Assembly: GCA_009602735.1 (NCBI GenBank)
Contig: WELA01012911.1
Span: forward strand, 143,979-177,754
Direction of reading: 5' to 3'
Length of the DNA stretch: 33,776 bases
Source of the DNA: Mesotaenium endlicherianum
Lineage: Eukaryota; Streptophyta; Zygnematophyceae; Zygnematales; Mesotaeniaceae
Numbering within the stretch: the first letter of the stretch is position 1; each line of letters starts with the position of its first letter. The position numbers and the translations under genes are program-made. Positions 20,801-32,990 of the stretch are shown in pieces. Under the pieces are notes generated by a model. It had not been told where the DNA came from and did not search any database. It worked only from the letters and a program-made list of their open reading frames with translations.

Positions 20801-21981
20801 GATGCCCCTGGTGGGCTGTTCTGTTGACCAGGATACAAGAGACCCCTGCAGCTGCTGCCACGTGGCACGAGGATTCGGGGTGGAGCCCACTGGGCCGGTG
20901 GGCCGACTTGGCGCTTGTCCTCACATGGCGTCCTCGTTGGCGGTGGCGGTGGTGGCGGTGGTGCTTGTGTGTTGGGGAAGGGGGGGGGTGTGGCGACGCT
21001 TGCTGGGCTCAGGTGCTGATGTCGCGGCTGCTGCTGCTGGGCTACGGCAAGGGCAGCACGCTCAAGACGGCGCAGGAGCTGCAGGGCTACCTCAACTCCG
21101 CCAAGCTCTACGTCTGCAACTACCTGCCCGCCAACGCCGTCGCCAACTTCACCTCCATCGGCAGAGAGAGTGCGTGCATTCGCATCGCCCTCCCTCCCAC
21201 TCCTTCTCCCCACCCACTCTAGAACCGCCCCCCCCNNNNNNNNNNNNNNNNNNNNNNNNNNNNNNNNNNNNNNNNNNNNNNNNNNNNNNNNNNNNNNNNN
21301 NNNNNNNNNNNNNNNNNNNNNNNNNNNNNNNNNNNNNNNNNNNNNNNNNNNNNNNNNNNNNNNNNNNNNNNNNNNNNNNNNNNNNNNNNNNNNNNNNNNN
21401 NNNNNNNNNNNNNNNNNNNNNNNNNNNNNNNNNNNNNNNNNNNNNNNNNNNNNNNNNNNNNNNNNNNNNNNNNNNNNNNNNNNNNNNNNNNNTCCCCCCC
21501 TTCCTTAAAAAAAACTTCCCCCTTCCTCCCCACACAAAAACGTCAGCCCCTACCAGCAAAAGCGCTGCGGCCTTTTGGGTTGCCTCCAGCAGCAGGAAAA
21601 CTCGTAAGATATGGCAGTTGGGATTGAGAGGGTCAGCTGCGCGCCAGGTGTGCCCGAGAGCACAGCCGCCCTGCCGTGCACGTCCTCTCCGCTCGGAGCA
21701 GGCGCAAGGGCTCGTTGGACAAAGAGTTGTGGGTGATTCAGTGGATGATCTCTACGCATTCATGGAGAAAGGAAATTGCGCGGGCTTTGCTGGCGTGGAT
21801 GGGCAGCAAGCCCGTCCTTACCTCATCCTGCCGTCTGCGTGCAGCTCACAGTTGCCGCTGGTTGTGGCTTGTGTCGTGTCGTGTCGTGTCCCAAAGAGGA
21901 CAGAAAAGAAACGGTTGCTAGTAGAGGGGGCCACCATTTCTGTTCCCTACTCAGCGACAACACGCCTGCGTCACAACACAC

Positions 21982-22026
<45 letters not shown>

Positions 22027-24408
22027 CACACGCACACATACACACGCACACGCACACACACATGAGCGCTCAGGAACTTGATGGTGGGCCCTAGTCTGGC
22101 CCAGTATGCGCCTATGCTTCCTGAACATATGATTTCCCTGTGGCTGGTGCTGGTGCTGGTGCTGCTGCTGCTGCTGCTGCTGCTGGTGGTGGTGCAGACG
22201 GCCTGGTGTGGGCGGGCACGGAGGACCACCCGATCGAGTACGCCGTCAACGTGGCGTTTCTGGCGCTGGTGTTCAGCGACTACCTGTCGGCCACCACGCC
22301 GCGCTCCACGCCCGTGTCCTCCTGGTACCTGGACTGTGCCGCCACCTTCCTGGACGTCGCCACCTTCGCTCAGTCGCAGGTGAGAGACGCACACACACAG
22401 GGGCACGCACACGCAGAATGAGATTGCGGTGGGGGGGAGGGAGCAGGGAGCGAGAGAGGAAGGTAGGAAGAGAACCAAAGAGGAAGGTAAAAAGAGAAAC
22501 ACACAGGGAGAGCGCACTCTTTTCCGGGTCTGCTGGTGTTGCCCTCCTACAGAGAAGCCCCTTCCTCCCTCCTGTGTCATCCGCTCCTGCTGCCCCCCGC
22601 TGTTTCCGCTTCTGGGTTAGTCTTGCAGATATCTAGCTTGCTGTGTCCCACACACTGACTTGGCAAGGGTAGTGGTCAGAGACACCGTCATCTTAAATGA
22701 AGCTGATTCCATGTGGGAGGAAGAAACAGGATAGATAGCTTCCACGCGTGCACGCGCATGCGAGCCTGTGTGTTGGACCGGGGGTCGACGAGAAGGTGCT
22801 CACCCATGGCGGTTGCTGCGCTGTTGCTCCTCCGTTGCGGCCGCGGCTGGCTGGCGCTGCAGGCGAACTACATCATGGGCGCCAACCCCATGGGTATGAG
22901 CTACATGATCGGGTATGGCCCGCGCTACCCCCTGCGGCCGTACCACATGGCGTCCGCCATCCCCGCGGAGCAGTACGACACCACGCAGTACACGTGCACC
23001 ACTGGCCGGCAGTGGCTCGAGTAAGCCCCCCCCCCCGCCTCCTCTTACCCCCCCTCTTGTTCTGTCTCCCCCCGCTTCCTCCACCTCCTATCCTCCTCTT
23101 CCTCTTGATCCTCCTCCTCTTCTTTTGCTTCCTCTTCTTCTCCTGTTATCTCTTCTCTTCTGGTCTGTTGCTCTGCGCTCCCGCCCATCCTGCATGTTCG
23201 CTCTCCCAGACTGGTTCCCCCCCTTCCTGCGTCGACGAGAAGGAAGATTTGGTTCCGGTATTCTGTAATAATAGGTTAATGAATGTCTTGAAGCTCCCCT
23301 TGCACGATTTGAGAGTCATAGGAGTCTGGGAGAAGCGCCGAGGGCAAGAGGTTTCTAAGGAGGAGCATGCGCACGGGCCGTGCCTTTGTGCGGTGTGCGA
23401 GCGAGCGTGATGAATGCCTGACCTCGTCTGCTGTACACCTGGCGGGCGGTGGCGGTGGCGGTGGCGGCGGCAATTGCAGCACAAGCGACCCCAACCCAAA
23501 CCTGCTGGTGGGAGCCGTGGTGGGCGGGCCCAACATGAACGACACCTACTTTGACGTGCGGGGGCTGCGCAACCAGAGCGAGCCCAAGATCCAGATCAAC
23601 GCCGTCTTTGCCGGCCTCCTTGCGGGTGAGAGCGGCTTAGCTGCTCATCCTCTTGCCTTTTGCCTGTCTCACCTGCGCAAGAGCTCTCTGCAAGTGTGCG
23701 TGGCTATGTGGGTGGGTGGGCGGGCTGGGTTGTAGGTGTGGGTGGTTACACTGTGGGTGGGTGTGCCTGCGTGGGTGAGTGAGTGGGTGGGATGTGGGCT
23801 GTGGCTGTCGATGGGGTTGCACGTGTGGGGGTAGGAGCCAGGTAGTTGTCACGTCTGGTCATGTATGATAGCCGGTTGCGTGTCCGTCTGGGGGGGTGTA
23901 TAGCCCCATGCTCGTGACAGCAGGCCGCACGGCTCCCAGGAAGTTCTTCGTCACCGTGAGCATACAGCCTCAGCAGAGAGTGCAGCTCCCCCTTCTCACT
24001 TGCCCCCAGCTGCATTGGGCAGGGGGCGGCTGGGCAGCCTTGGAGGATTGGATTTAGTTGGGCAACACCCCCCCCCNCCCTGATCCTCCCTGCTCTGCGT
24101 GGTGCCTGCTGTTGGTTTGGATTGGCCCAGGCCTGAGGAACGGAGTCAGGCCCGGCAACAGCCTGACGCGCATGTGGATCGTGCTCCCGGCCTTCTACAA
24201 GTTTGCTGCCAAAGTGGCGGCCAAGCTGCCCCCTCCCGCGCCCAACCCGCCGGGGCCTGCCGGCGTGCCCCCTCCCTGGACGCCCCCTCCCCCGCCTCCT
24301 CCGGGCGTGCCTTTGCCTCCTTACACCACGCCCCCTCCTCCCTCGCCGCCCTTCAAGGCCCCCAACCCGCCTCCTCCCAACCCCCCCCCGGATTTTCCCT
24401 TCGGTTAA
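17833..24408 (+). CDS. KORRIGAN-like membrane GH9 protein, predicted inactive
   Basis: Predicted exons are 17833-17870, 18046-18251, 18762-19045, 19961-20413, 21013-21169, 22198-22379, 22863-23020, 23480-23625 and 24131-24408. All have GT-AG borders and matching phases (633 residues); exon 1 is the least certain. A 16-residue cytosolic tail ending GGKR precedes one membrane helix (about 18-38), as in type II KORRIGAN. Then come a proline run, the GH9 domain ([33 protein letters not shown]) and a proline-rich tail. KORRIGAN endoglucanases act with cellulose synthase at the plasma membrane. Here the catalytic-base motif YDAGD is YSGGG (114-118) and HHR is YHM (467-469). The acid Glu (E527 in QSEP) and D518 remain. 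The fold is probably kept and hydrolysis lost. The gap at 21236-21492 is intronic. Confidence 0.85.
21236..21492. other. Assembly gap (257 N)
   Basis: A run of N in the intron between GH9 exons 5 and 6, flanked by poly-C and poly-A stretches. Splice phase and protein alignment run straight across it, so no exon seems to be missing. Single N bases also occur at 19076, 20466 and 24077, all in low-complexity intron sequence. Confidence 0.95.
21973..22062. repeat. CA microsatellite in a GH9 intron
   Basis: About 90 bp of CA repeats with occasional TA and GC interruptions. Confidence 0.9.
22144..22196 (+). repeat. CTG/GGT triplet repeat at a 3' splice site
   Basis: Runs of CTGGTG, CTG and GGT units lead straight into the GTGCAG acceptor of GH9 exon 6 (22198). 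They replace the usual pyrimidine tract. Confidence 0.85.
23710..23729 (+). other. Predicted G-quadruplex in a GH9 intron
   Basis: GGGTGGGTGGGCGGG at 23710-23724 has four G-triplets with single-base loops, and a fifth triplet follows at 23727-23729. Such short loops give very stable quadruplexes. It lies on the coding strand of the last intron, about 85 bases after the donor. The surrounding 150 bp are GGGTG-rich. Confidence 0.7.
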
Positions 24409-25781
24409 GACGCTTGCCTGGCACTGCCCCCTTCCACTGTCACGGGTGTTTCGTCGGAGGGGCTGTGAAGGACTGGCTGAGCTTGCCAGTGGCGGCCTGC
24501 CAGCTTTGTTGCCTGCCTGAGGGAGCATCCGCGAGGAAGCGGCGAAGCAGGATGTGCTCCCGCTAACAGGAAGGGATGTCCATGTCCTTGAAGAGATGTT
24601 TGCGTTTAGTGACCGAGGGATGGACGCGGTTTGGATTTCTGGGCATGAGCAGAGGGGCTTTGGTAAGGGGTGCAGTTTCATGAGTCTGCTTAGGTGCAGC
24701 CAAGTGTCGTTGTCTAGGGGCTAGGGGGTGACGAATCGACGAAGCCTTTTTTTTGCAGTAGCTGGCATCACTATCCTGCCAGTATTTAGGTGCTTGGAGA
24801 TTTCAGTATTTAATGTGGTATTTAATGGGCATGTGCACCTTTTTTTATTTGTTCACTGGACCTGGTTCCAGCTCTATGAACAACCTAAAGTGAATAAAGA
24901 GCTAGGCAAGGGATATTTGAAAGAGGGTGGTAGCAACAGCTGTCTGTAGGGCTTTATAAACAACTTGTTGACTGAACATCATTGTCGCAGCGAGCTGGGC
25001 TAAAGATTTCGTTTGGCAATGTTGTCAGCGTATTCGATGTGTGCTCTGAGAGGATAAAGAGGCTGTGCCACATCACTGATGGATCATGGCAAAACATTAC
25101 TCACTGTGAGTTTGTTCTTCTATTGTGCAAGCTTTCGGACACATGTCCGATGTGCGAAAACTATCATCGCAAGCTGCTTGGTAGCACATATGGTCAAACT
25201 GAAGTTCTCACTAAAAGCAAGTCATCCATGGTATCTGAATTTGATTCCAAAAAAGAGGGGAGAGATTCTTTGCGTACTTTACATCAGAAAGTTACTTAAA
25301 AAATTATTTAATGAAAAGCCATGCCCACCAAAGATTTACATGCATAGCGACACTACTCACTAAATACACAAGATAACACATAGTGCTTCAGAGTGTCAAA
25401 CCCTAGAGGTCATCATTCCAAAAACCACTACTTGCAATACCTGCATTTAGCTGGAACGGAGAAGCGTAGGATGAACTAGAAGGTGGATGCACTCATCCTG
25501 ACTGAGACATGGATGATACTCCAAAGGACATATTTGCAGACCTACCATTGCCGTCACATCTCTCATAAAGACAATCGCAAGAGGCCTGGTGATGCTACAA
25601 ATGTGAAGCTCACAGTCTGAAACACAGTTTGCACACTTTCGTACTGCACAACTCAAATAGCCATATCCATAGGGGCATGCAAGCCACATTCCAAATATGA
25701 ACGAGAACGATTCATGCCTCCAGGTCCAAAGAATGTGAGATTAATTAGTGGCAGACATGCCCTACGTATACACATTGACAA
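24409..25781. other. 3' flank of the GH9 gene and intergenic DNA
   Basis: The GH9 3' UTR probably fills the first part; an AATAAA poly(A) signal candidate is at 24893-24898, about 485 bases after the stop. The rest lies between converging genes, includes the RPN6 3' UTR at the right end, and shows no recognisable gene. Confidence 0.45.
24893..24898 (+). terminator. Candidate poly(A) signal of the GH9 gene
   Basis: An AATAAA hexamer downstream of the GH9 stop in AT-richer sequence. It is a candidate only; no transcript evidence is available. Confidence 0.35.
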
Positions 25782-28402
25782 CTACACCACAATCTTGGCA
25801 GACTTCATATACAGACTGTCCACCACCTTCCCCATGTGTGCAATCGTTTCCAGAGCCGTTGGATAGATTGAATCTGGAGGAGCCTCGTCAAAAATGATGA
25901 GGCAGCCAGCACCCTGATCCAAGGTGCCCTCGAACTTGTGGTCCAAAATCATCTGCGACAACTTAGTCTCCACCTGCACAACGAGCCCTCACACCCATAT
26001 CAGCCTAACCCCAACCTTCAGCACAAAAGCGCGTAGCTAGCCTCCGCACCCACACCGCACTGCGCTCACTTCTTCCTCAACTATGACTCATTCATCTGGC
26101 GTACGTTTACCCTCCATCGCCGTTTCAACAGTAATTGCCGTTGCATGATGGCACAACGCTGCTTGCACAAAGACCTGGCCAAACCCTCATCACTGGAAGG
26201 GCAGCCAGATCAGACCAAGTGCTTTTGGCTCCAGGTTCTGCAAAAAAACTCATTTGCAGAGCCATACCTGCAAATGCTTTTGCATACATAAGTACTCAGG
26301 AAAAATATGCACGCGACTGACGCCTCCGACGCCACATAAAGTACAAATACCTGCTCAATGGGCAAGCCGATAAGCTTGGCAGTGTGCGCAATCTCCACGC
26401 GTGAGAAGGGTTCTATCAAGCGGGCAAGGTTCTGCTCCAGCAGTGTGTCATACAGCGCTGACAAGTGGCGGTCAATGATCGGATCATCTGACAGCTGCTC
26501 CTTGTAGCTCTTCAACGCCTCCTCAAACGACTGCAATGAATACAGGCCAGGAACAACATAGAGGAGGAATGCCATGAGTTGCCAAGAATCAAACCTTGTG
26601 ATCAACGACTATGCAGGCCAGTGATTAGAATCTACGACGCTCAACAAGTCTCCTAGGGGAGAAAGCACTGGCTTGCCTCTGTAGATCAAGACGACACAGT
26701 ATCAAAAGGCAAAGCGTGTGAAAAACGCCACCTCCTATTCCATCTCTAGGACGCACATTTTTTGTTATCTGTGCACCTCAGCTACTATGCACGCGGAAGA
26801 GGGGTCAGGTACAGCTCTGAGGAACTCCAAGATGCAAAATACAGAATCATTGCACAGGAATACCATGCATGTGGTGCCATGAAAGCTTGTACTCTCCTGT
26901 ACCCTCCTACACAAGACATATCTGTCGACAGAGTCTCATTATTGCAGTCAAAGTAATTTGCAGTGCTGACCAACTGTCCTTGTCCCGAGATTAGCATAGT
27001 GTGTGTTAGGTCACCAATTTGGTGTGGAAAATGAACCCTTGCACCCAGACACGACACACCACAAGCTGAGACTCCCGGCATGCAAGTGAGAAGGGAACGA
27101 GAGTGTGAAGGTTTGACAACGAACTAAAAACAAGAAAGTGATTGAAACACAAGACACCCGACCACAATAAATTACATGGCCCTCGGTATGCGCATATGTT
27201 GTCAATCTGACCTGAAGGGAGCGCACGCTGTAAGCATCAGCAACAGCTTTCATGGCATCCACCTGCAGCCCTGTGTACTTCAGGCCTGCCTTTGTTGATA
27301 TTATGCTGTGAACATCTTCTGCTTGATTTGTCATTATCTGCAAGTAAAACCACCAAAGTCGACTTGTTCATGATCGTCCACACATGCACCTCCACGTAAT
27401 CAGCATGTCCACCAACGGCCATATGATGCTTGACGAGACACTGTTGACAGGTGCAACCGAAGAAGGCTAGCCTCAAAGACAACGAGAGTCACATGGGCAA
27501 GACAGAACATGCAATTGGCCGAAGAATGACAATTGACTAGGCAGCTGGTGAGAAAGACCACAACAGTACACAAGGGCACAAACCTTGCAGAGCAACATGT
27601 ACTTCAAGCAGAGTACGGCCTTAGGGTCATCAAGAGCATTCAGGGCTTCAAATGCCTCAAAAAAGTAGGAATAGCCGGTCTTGTAGTCCTTCTCTTCCGC
27701 ATGTAAAATTCCTGACTGCATGTCAATTTGCCCCTGCTGTGCGGGAGGCACGTAGATGGCATTAGCTGCTGTTCTAGCGGCAGTGAGTGCAGCCTTCGCT
27801 TTTGGAATGTTGCGTAGCTGATGATGCAACCGACTTTCCAGAAGGTCTATATCCACAAGGAGAAGCTTGTCATCCAGCCTGCGCACTTCTCGTACGAGGT
27901 TATTGATCAAGGTCAAAGCTGACTGGTAGTCCTTCGTTTCCATAAGAAGAGACGCTAGTCGAGCCTCAACACGCTGCCTCAGAAATGTTCTCTTCTCTTT
28001 CCTTGTCCACTCCACCATCTCCTTACAGAGGTCTAGTTGAAGTTGAGTGGTCCCTGGGACTTTTGCAACGAGATCAATAATTGTCCTCACAATCTTGGCG
28101 GTCTTAGCTTTTGGTATAACAGCGAAGTAGAATCTGAGATCAGTCAAGAGCGAACGCAATTCTTGAGCCTTTCCTTGCTTTGATAAGACCTCCCCCAAGT
28201 TAGAAATAGCCACATCTTTTATTCTAAGAGCCTCCGAAGAGCTAGAATCGTCCTTGACAATACTTCTGTATATGGCTACGGCCTCGTCTGGATTTACATC
28301 CAGAAATTCAGCAGCTTTCTCTAGGCTTTCTGTAGTGGCTGGGTACGACGCAGAAACAGAGGCCTCTGTTATCATGGCATCTTCCCCTTGCTCTGCTGCC
28401 AT
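25782..28402 (-). CDS. RPN6: 26S proteasome lid subunit RPN6 (PSMD11)
   Basis: RPN6 is a scaffold subunit of the 19S lid that clamps the lid and base onto the 20S core. Four exons on the minus strand are 28402-27584, 27337-27212, 26530-26351 and 25973-25782. Every junction is GT-AG and phase 0, and together they give 438 residues, slightly longer than the usual 420 because of the N-terminus. The N-terminal two thirds are helical repeats ([40 protein letters not shown]). The C-terminal PCI domain shows [36 protein letters not shown] and [20 protein letters not shown]. The ending [17 protein letters not shown] matches the family. Nothing is broken. It is divergent from BIG5 with 658 bp between start codons. 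Confidence 0.95.
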
Positions 28403-29060
28403 GGCGACCTGGAAAAATGCGTCTCAATCAGAGAAAATCGAACTCTCCAAATTTACCGTAAGATAGTCAGGCTGTGCACAAGACGAGCTTCTAAGCAAAC
28501 ATGCAACCGAAATTCTTTGACCCGTACAACTTCAATCAAGCATAGAATCGTCATGCAAGTTAGACCAAGTTGAGTGAACTCCGAGCCACCCAGAGCCACC
28601 TCATGAATTAAATCCTGCACTCGAGTTCGTACAGGATGACCGTACTGCGCAGAGTTTCTTTTCTGGTCGTCGGACTTGGTCGGACTCAGTCGGACTGCTC
28701 GGACCCGAACAGTTGACTGCGGTTAACGTACAAGCACTTGTGACCAACTGAGGGAACATTTCAATCTGTCATAATGACTTTGGTCTATTCGGTCTCCTGG
28801 ACAACTTGGTCACTCAACTCACAGTTGCTAACTTTATAGGGACTCCAAACGTGTTACATTTTCAGCTGACCAATCGAGGTGTAAGAAGTTATAAGACTAA
28901 TCTGCAATACTTTCAGGAGTGAACTTTATCGCCTCCTGCTTCTTCCCTCGTCATCTTCGCTTGTTTATGCTTGCTTTTATAGCCACCTTCCATTATGAGC
29001 CTTTCAACCTAGGCTTTGCTTTTTAATCGCTAGTATACTGTCATCCCACGTCGGGAAGAT
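28403..29060. promoter_or_regulatory. Shared upstream region of RPN6 and BIG5
   Basis: These 658 bp separate two divergent start codons and must hold both 5' UTRs and promoters. CGGACT boxes at 28671, 28681 and 28691, plus CGGACC at 28700, repeat at close to one helical turn. A TATA-like TTTTATAG lies near 28975, about 85 bp before the BIG5 ATG. GTGACCAACTGAG near 28740 is roughly inverted as TTGGTCACTCAACTCAC near 28807. Regulation is inferred from position only. Confidence 0.5.
28671..28705. repeat. 10-bp tandem repeat of CGGACT
   Basis: Three 10-bp units CGGACTTGGT, CGGACTCAGT and CGGACTGCTC are followed by a CGGACC. Boxes at helical-turn spacing would face the same side of the DNA. Confidence 0.75.
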
Positions 29061-32000
29061 ATGGCCGATGCACAAGGGGCTTTCGTGACCAGGTCTTTCG
29101 AAAAGTTGCTGAAAGATTCGGGAGGGAAGAAGTTCCCCAAACTTCAGTTTGCTCTAAAAGCATATCTCGGTAAGAAGTGAAGAAGCAGTGTGAATGTATG
29201 CTTGGACGTCAGTTTCTATCTAATTAGGCCAAGGAGTGCCTCACGTGTTGTATCCGTACTTTCTTCTTGACCAGATCGACCAAAGGACGATGTGTTCAAG
29301 AGCATCAGGATCGATAGTGAAGTGTATGTGCTCTTGACCCTCATCAAAGCAGTTTTTTCAGCACCTTTTTGTGTTTCTGTGGGGAACGTGTGATGCGCCT
29401 TTCCAATGTTACAAGGTCCCTCACTCAACTATGACTGCTATCTCTCGAAACAAGCAGTCATTTAGAGTCTGTATCACCTGTAGTCTATTGCATACCTTTG
29501 AATAGCCCTGGAGCTGATGGAGCAAGAAAAGGCTTCTGTTCATCTGCTATTTGTCTGCTTCTACTTCAGTGACTTCAAGAATGCTTCCTCTCAGACATAT
29601 CATGCTAGCCGCGTTGTCTCCAAAGAGATATGGAATAGAATGTACCTGATTGTGAGTCCACGGGGATCTGCAGATCGTCTCCAAAGGCGTCCTCAACCTC
29701 TACTACTGCTGCTTCCACAGCGGAGAACACGACAGGAACAGCGCAAGACAACTCCGAAGCTGAAGTGGTTCAAGCACAGGGTCAAGCCATTGAGCCCGCT
29801 AGTGCTGCCAATGTGGGAGCTGCAGCCACCATGGCCGAGGCTGGGCACAGCTTGCAGGGCTCTGAGGCGGAACTCATAGTCCTCCCTTTGCGGATTGCTA
29901 TCGAGACAAAGCAGAGCAAGCTCATCGAGACTGCTCTTGACTGCCTGCATGTAAGTGCTCCAGTGAAGAAAATAGGCATTGCTTTTTTTTGATGGGGGGC
30001 AAAGCTGTTTTCAACCTTTCACTTCTCTCAGTGAGGAAGGAACCTCCCGTGACTTCTTTTTCTGAAACAGAACGTGTGCTCTCCAACATGCTTCCACCTG
30101 GCTGCTGGCAAGATAATTTTATGGGCAAACTCCAGCACCCTGTCTGACAGTCACCACATGTGTTTATTCAGCTGCCTGACAAGCCCACTTCGCCCCCCCT
30201 GATAAGGCATGACCAAGCGTTGAAGCATTGAAGCATTGAAAGCCCTGTATGAGCACACTTCCTGCCTCTAATAAGGCATAACAGCACGCATAGAAGTATT
30301 GAAAGCCCTGCATAAGCACACTCCCTGTCCGCGGCAACCTTGCGCAGAAACTGATAGCGTACGGGCATCTAGAAGGGGAGGCGGGTCTGGAAGGAGGAAA
30401 GAACGGTGCTCTGATGACGGAGCTGTTCCAGCTCGTGTGCAACTGCTCCGACAACACTGCCATCGACAGGTCAGGCTCTCATGCTCTCTTGACACACGAC
30501 ATCATTCCCTCGGCAAGCCCTTTCTTCCTCTCCAACTGACGGGCTGGTCTGTACACATTCCTACCGGCACTCGTTGAGACCAGCTGGTGGCAGCGCCTGG
30601 CAGCGCCTGGGCAGCATCTGGCAGCACCTGGGCAGCCTTCTCCCACCTACATTCAGAACCAGATCAGGCCAGACACTAGAAGGCACTTCAGCACCGCGCA
30701 GGAACCAGCTAGTCATGTTGTGCCACGCTTCAGGTTGTGAGGTAGAACGCACCCACACGCAGTGAGCCAGCTCGCACTCGTAAGATGTAAGAGAATGTGA
30801 AGGGACACCTTAAGACTCGGACGGCCCAGCCATGATTCTCAGCTGCCCCTGGATGCCATCTTGAGCCTCGCTCTGCTTGCCACATGTCACCATCAACTCG
30901 AAAAACAGCTAATGTTGCGCCATTGGTCAAAGATGGAGCCTGAAGGCTGCTAGAGGAGGCCTGGTAGCCTGCCACTTTAAGAAGCTCCCTCATGGAGGGC
31001 ACTACTGAAGGAGGGGAGGGGTGCTCTTGCTGGGGCCTTTGCTTCCCTTCCGAGAGTGGACGACTTCCACTGCCGGACGAGCCAAGCATATGTTGAAACC
31101 GGACTTGGACTTAGATTTTTGACGGAATAGACAGGGTCTTCTGCTCGCGCGTGGGTGATAACTGATTTTGGGGTGGGAGTTTGGACGCGGGGAGTGCGGG
31201 TGCAGCGTGGTGCTGCAGGTCATCAAGGTCATCCTGACTGCCATCGCTTCCAGCACCTTCCAAGGTAGGACCGCAGGCTGGGCCTCTGCTTCATGGGCAA
31301 AGGGGCCATCCTAGACTGCGGGTGGGGCTGCCAGCTGGGCTACCGCCATTTTTTGAGCTGGTGATTTACATCCGCGTCCGTGTCGCGCTATGTCCTAGAG
31401 AGGGACAAGAAGCTGTCTATAGCGTCGTGAACAAACTGACCGTGCAGCAGCCTTCTTCTCGTCCAACCTGCTGTTGTCCTCATGCCGGTACAGCCACTTT
31501 CTCTTTCAGGGCTGCCCGCCAGCTTGTGTCTGCGCCGTCTTGCCCTCCAAAATAGCCCAGGGACTTGGGCCGTTCCCACCCCTTGCTGCAATTCTGAACA
31601 CCGTGGGACTCCCGCTGTCTGCCCTCCCCTTCTGCGACATTAAACACCGTGGACTCCTGCTGTCCCTGCCTGCAGTCTATCAGTGAGATTAGAATGCATG
31701 GGGTGCAGCTCGTGTGTGACACGTGTGCCTCCTGGCTCCCTCTTTGGTGCAGTCCACGGGGAGTGCCTGGTACTTGGAATCCGGACCTGCTACAACATCG
31801 TGCTCAACAGGTGCTCACCCACCACGCATGCCCGCAACTTACCCTGCCCTGCCCACCCATGAGGCTTACAACGGATGCATGCACTCACGCACGCACGCAT
31901 GCATGCATGCACTTTGAAGCTAAAAAATCTTCAAACTAGTGCCTTCTTACTGGTCTGACGTGCTTTTGGGCTCTGCTTCTGCTGCTGGACGGCAGCAGCT

Positions 32001-32953
32001 GCAGCACCTGTCTCACTGAGGGAGGCACCTGGTGCTCGTCTCATTTTCTGACTGGCTTGCCTTCATGGTCTGCCAGCAGCAGTCACTGCACGCTCATGGG
32101 GAGCAGTAGCAGCCGATGCATTGGCCTTGCAAGAACTAGGCTTGACAGCTGGGCCAGTCTTGGCCGGCCCTGGCACGTGTGCGCAGCAAGAGCAACGTCA
32201 ACCTTACCACCGCCAAGGCCACGCTGACGCAGATGATCAACATTGTCTTCAAGAGGATGGAGCTTCTGGTGGTGGAGGTTCGTCATTCTCCTCCTTGCCC
32301 TTGCACTGCCGCCTCCCCTCCCCCCCCCTCATGAGCTGTCCTCTCCGGCTGCCTACCTGCCCTATGTGTCGCTCGTACGTTCTAGAACCGGCGGTCGGCT
32401 CGGCCGCGCACCCCTCCGGGATTTGAGCCTGCGTCTCGAGCGACACTTGGCAGTCGGCCCCTCACTCGGTCAAACGCCTGTCACGTACAGTGACAAGGCA
32501 ACCTCCAGAGTCGTCTGTCTGGGGCTGGCTGCGGCGGCTGCATGGCTGCACACGCAGTCGCTCTGGCTGGCCTGAAGAGTGCTGGTGTGGTAAGTGGTCT
32601 GGCACAGTACACGGACCCCATCATGGGCGTTATATAGCCCAAGGGCTAAGTATTTTGGACCTCAGGCCATTTGGCGGGAGGTTCTGCGGGGGGTCCTGGG
32701 CGGGTGCATTGAGTCAGCAGGTTGCAGGGAGTCAAGCCAGCAAGCAGCTTGGACGGTGAACCAGGGGTGCATTGCAAATTTCAGCGCTCGGTGAAGGCTT
32801 TGATCGTAGCTGCGGACGCGCCATCCTGGCTCTGGGAGCTGAGGCAGGGCTGGCCAACATTCGATCATCTTGTGAGGGAGCAGGGGCAAGGGAGGCCACA
32901 CACGCACATATCTGAGATGCCTTCCGCTTCTTTGCGTCTGCACCCTCCTCTTC

Positions 32954-32990
<37 letters not shown>

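Noticed and set aside
21236..21492. A GH9 exon hidden in the N gap
   Set aside because: The exon ending 21169 and the exon starting 22198 join in phase, and the protein aligns to KORRIGAN without a missing block.
21973..22062. CRISPR-like or satellite array
   Set aside because: It is a plain CA microsatellite with no unique spacers, and the genome is eukaryotic.
20799..22094. 431-codon ORF running through the assembly gap
   Set aside because: Its length comes from reading N bases as open. The real coding exon there (21013-21169) is in the GH9 frame.
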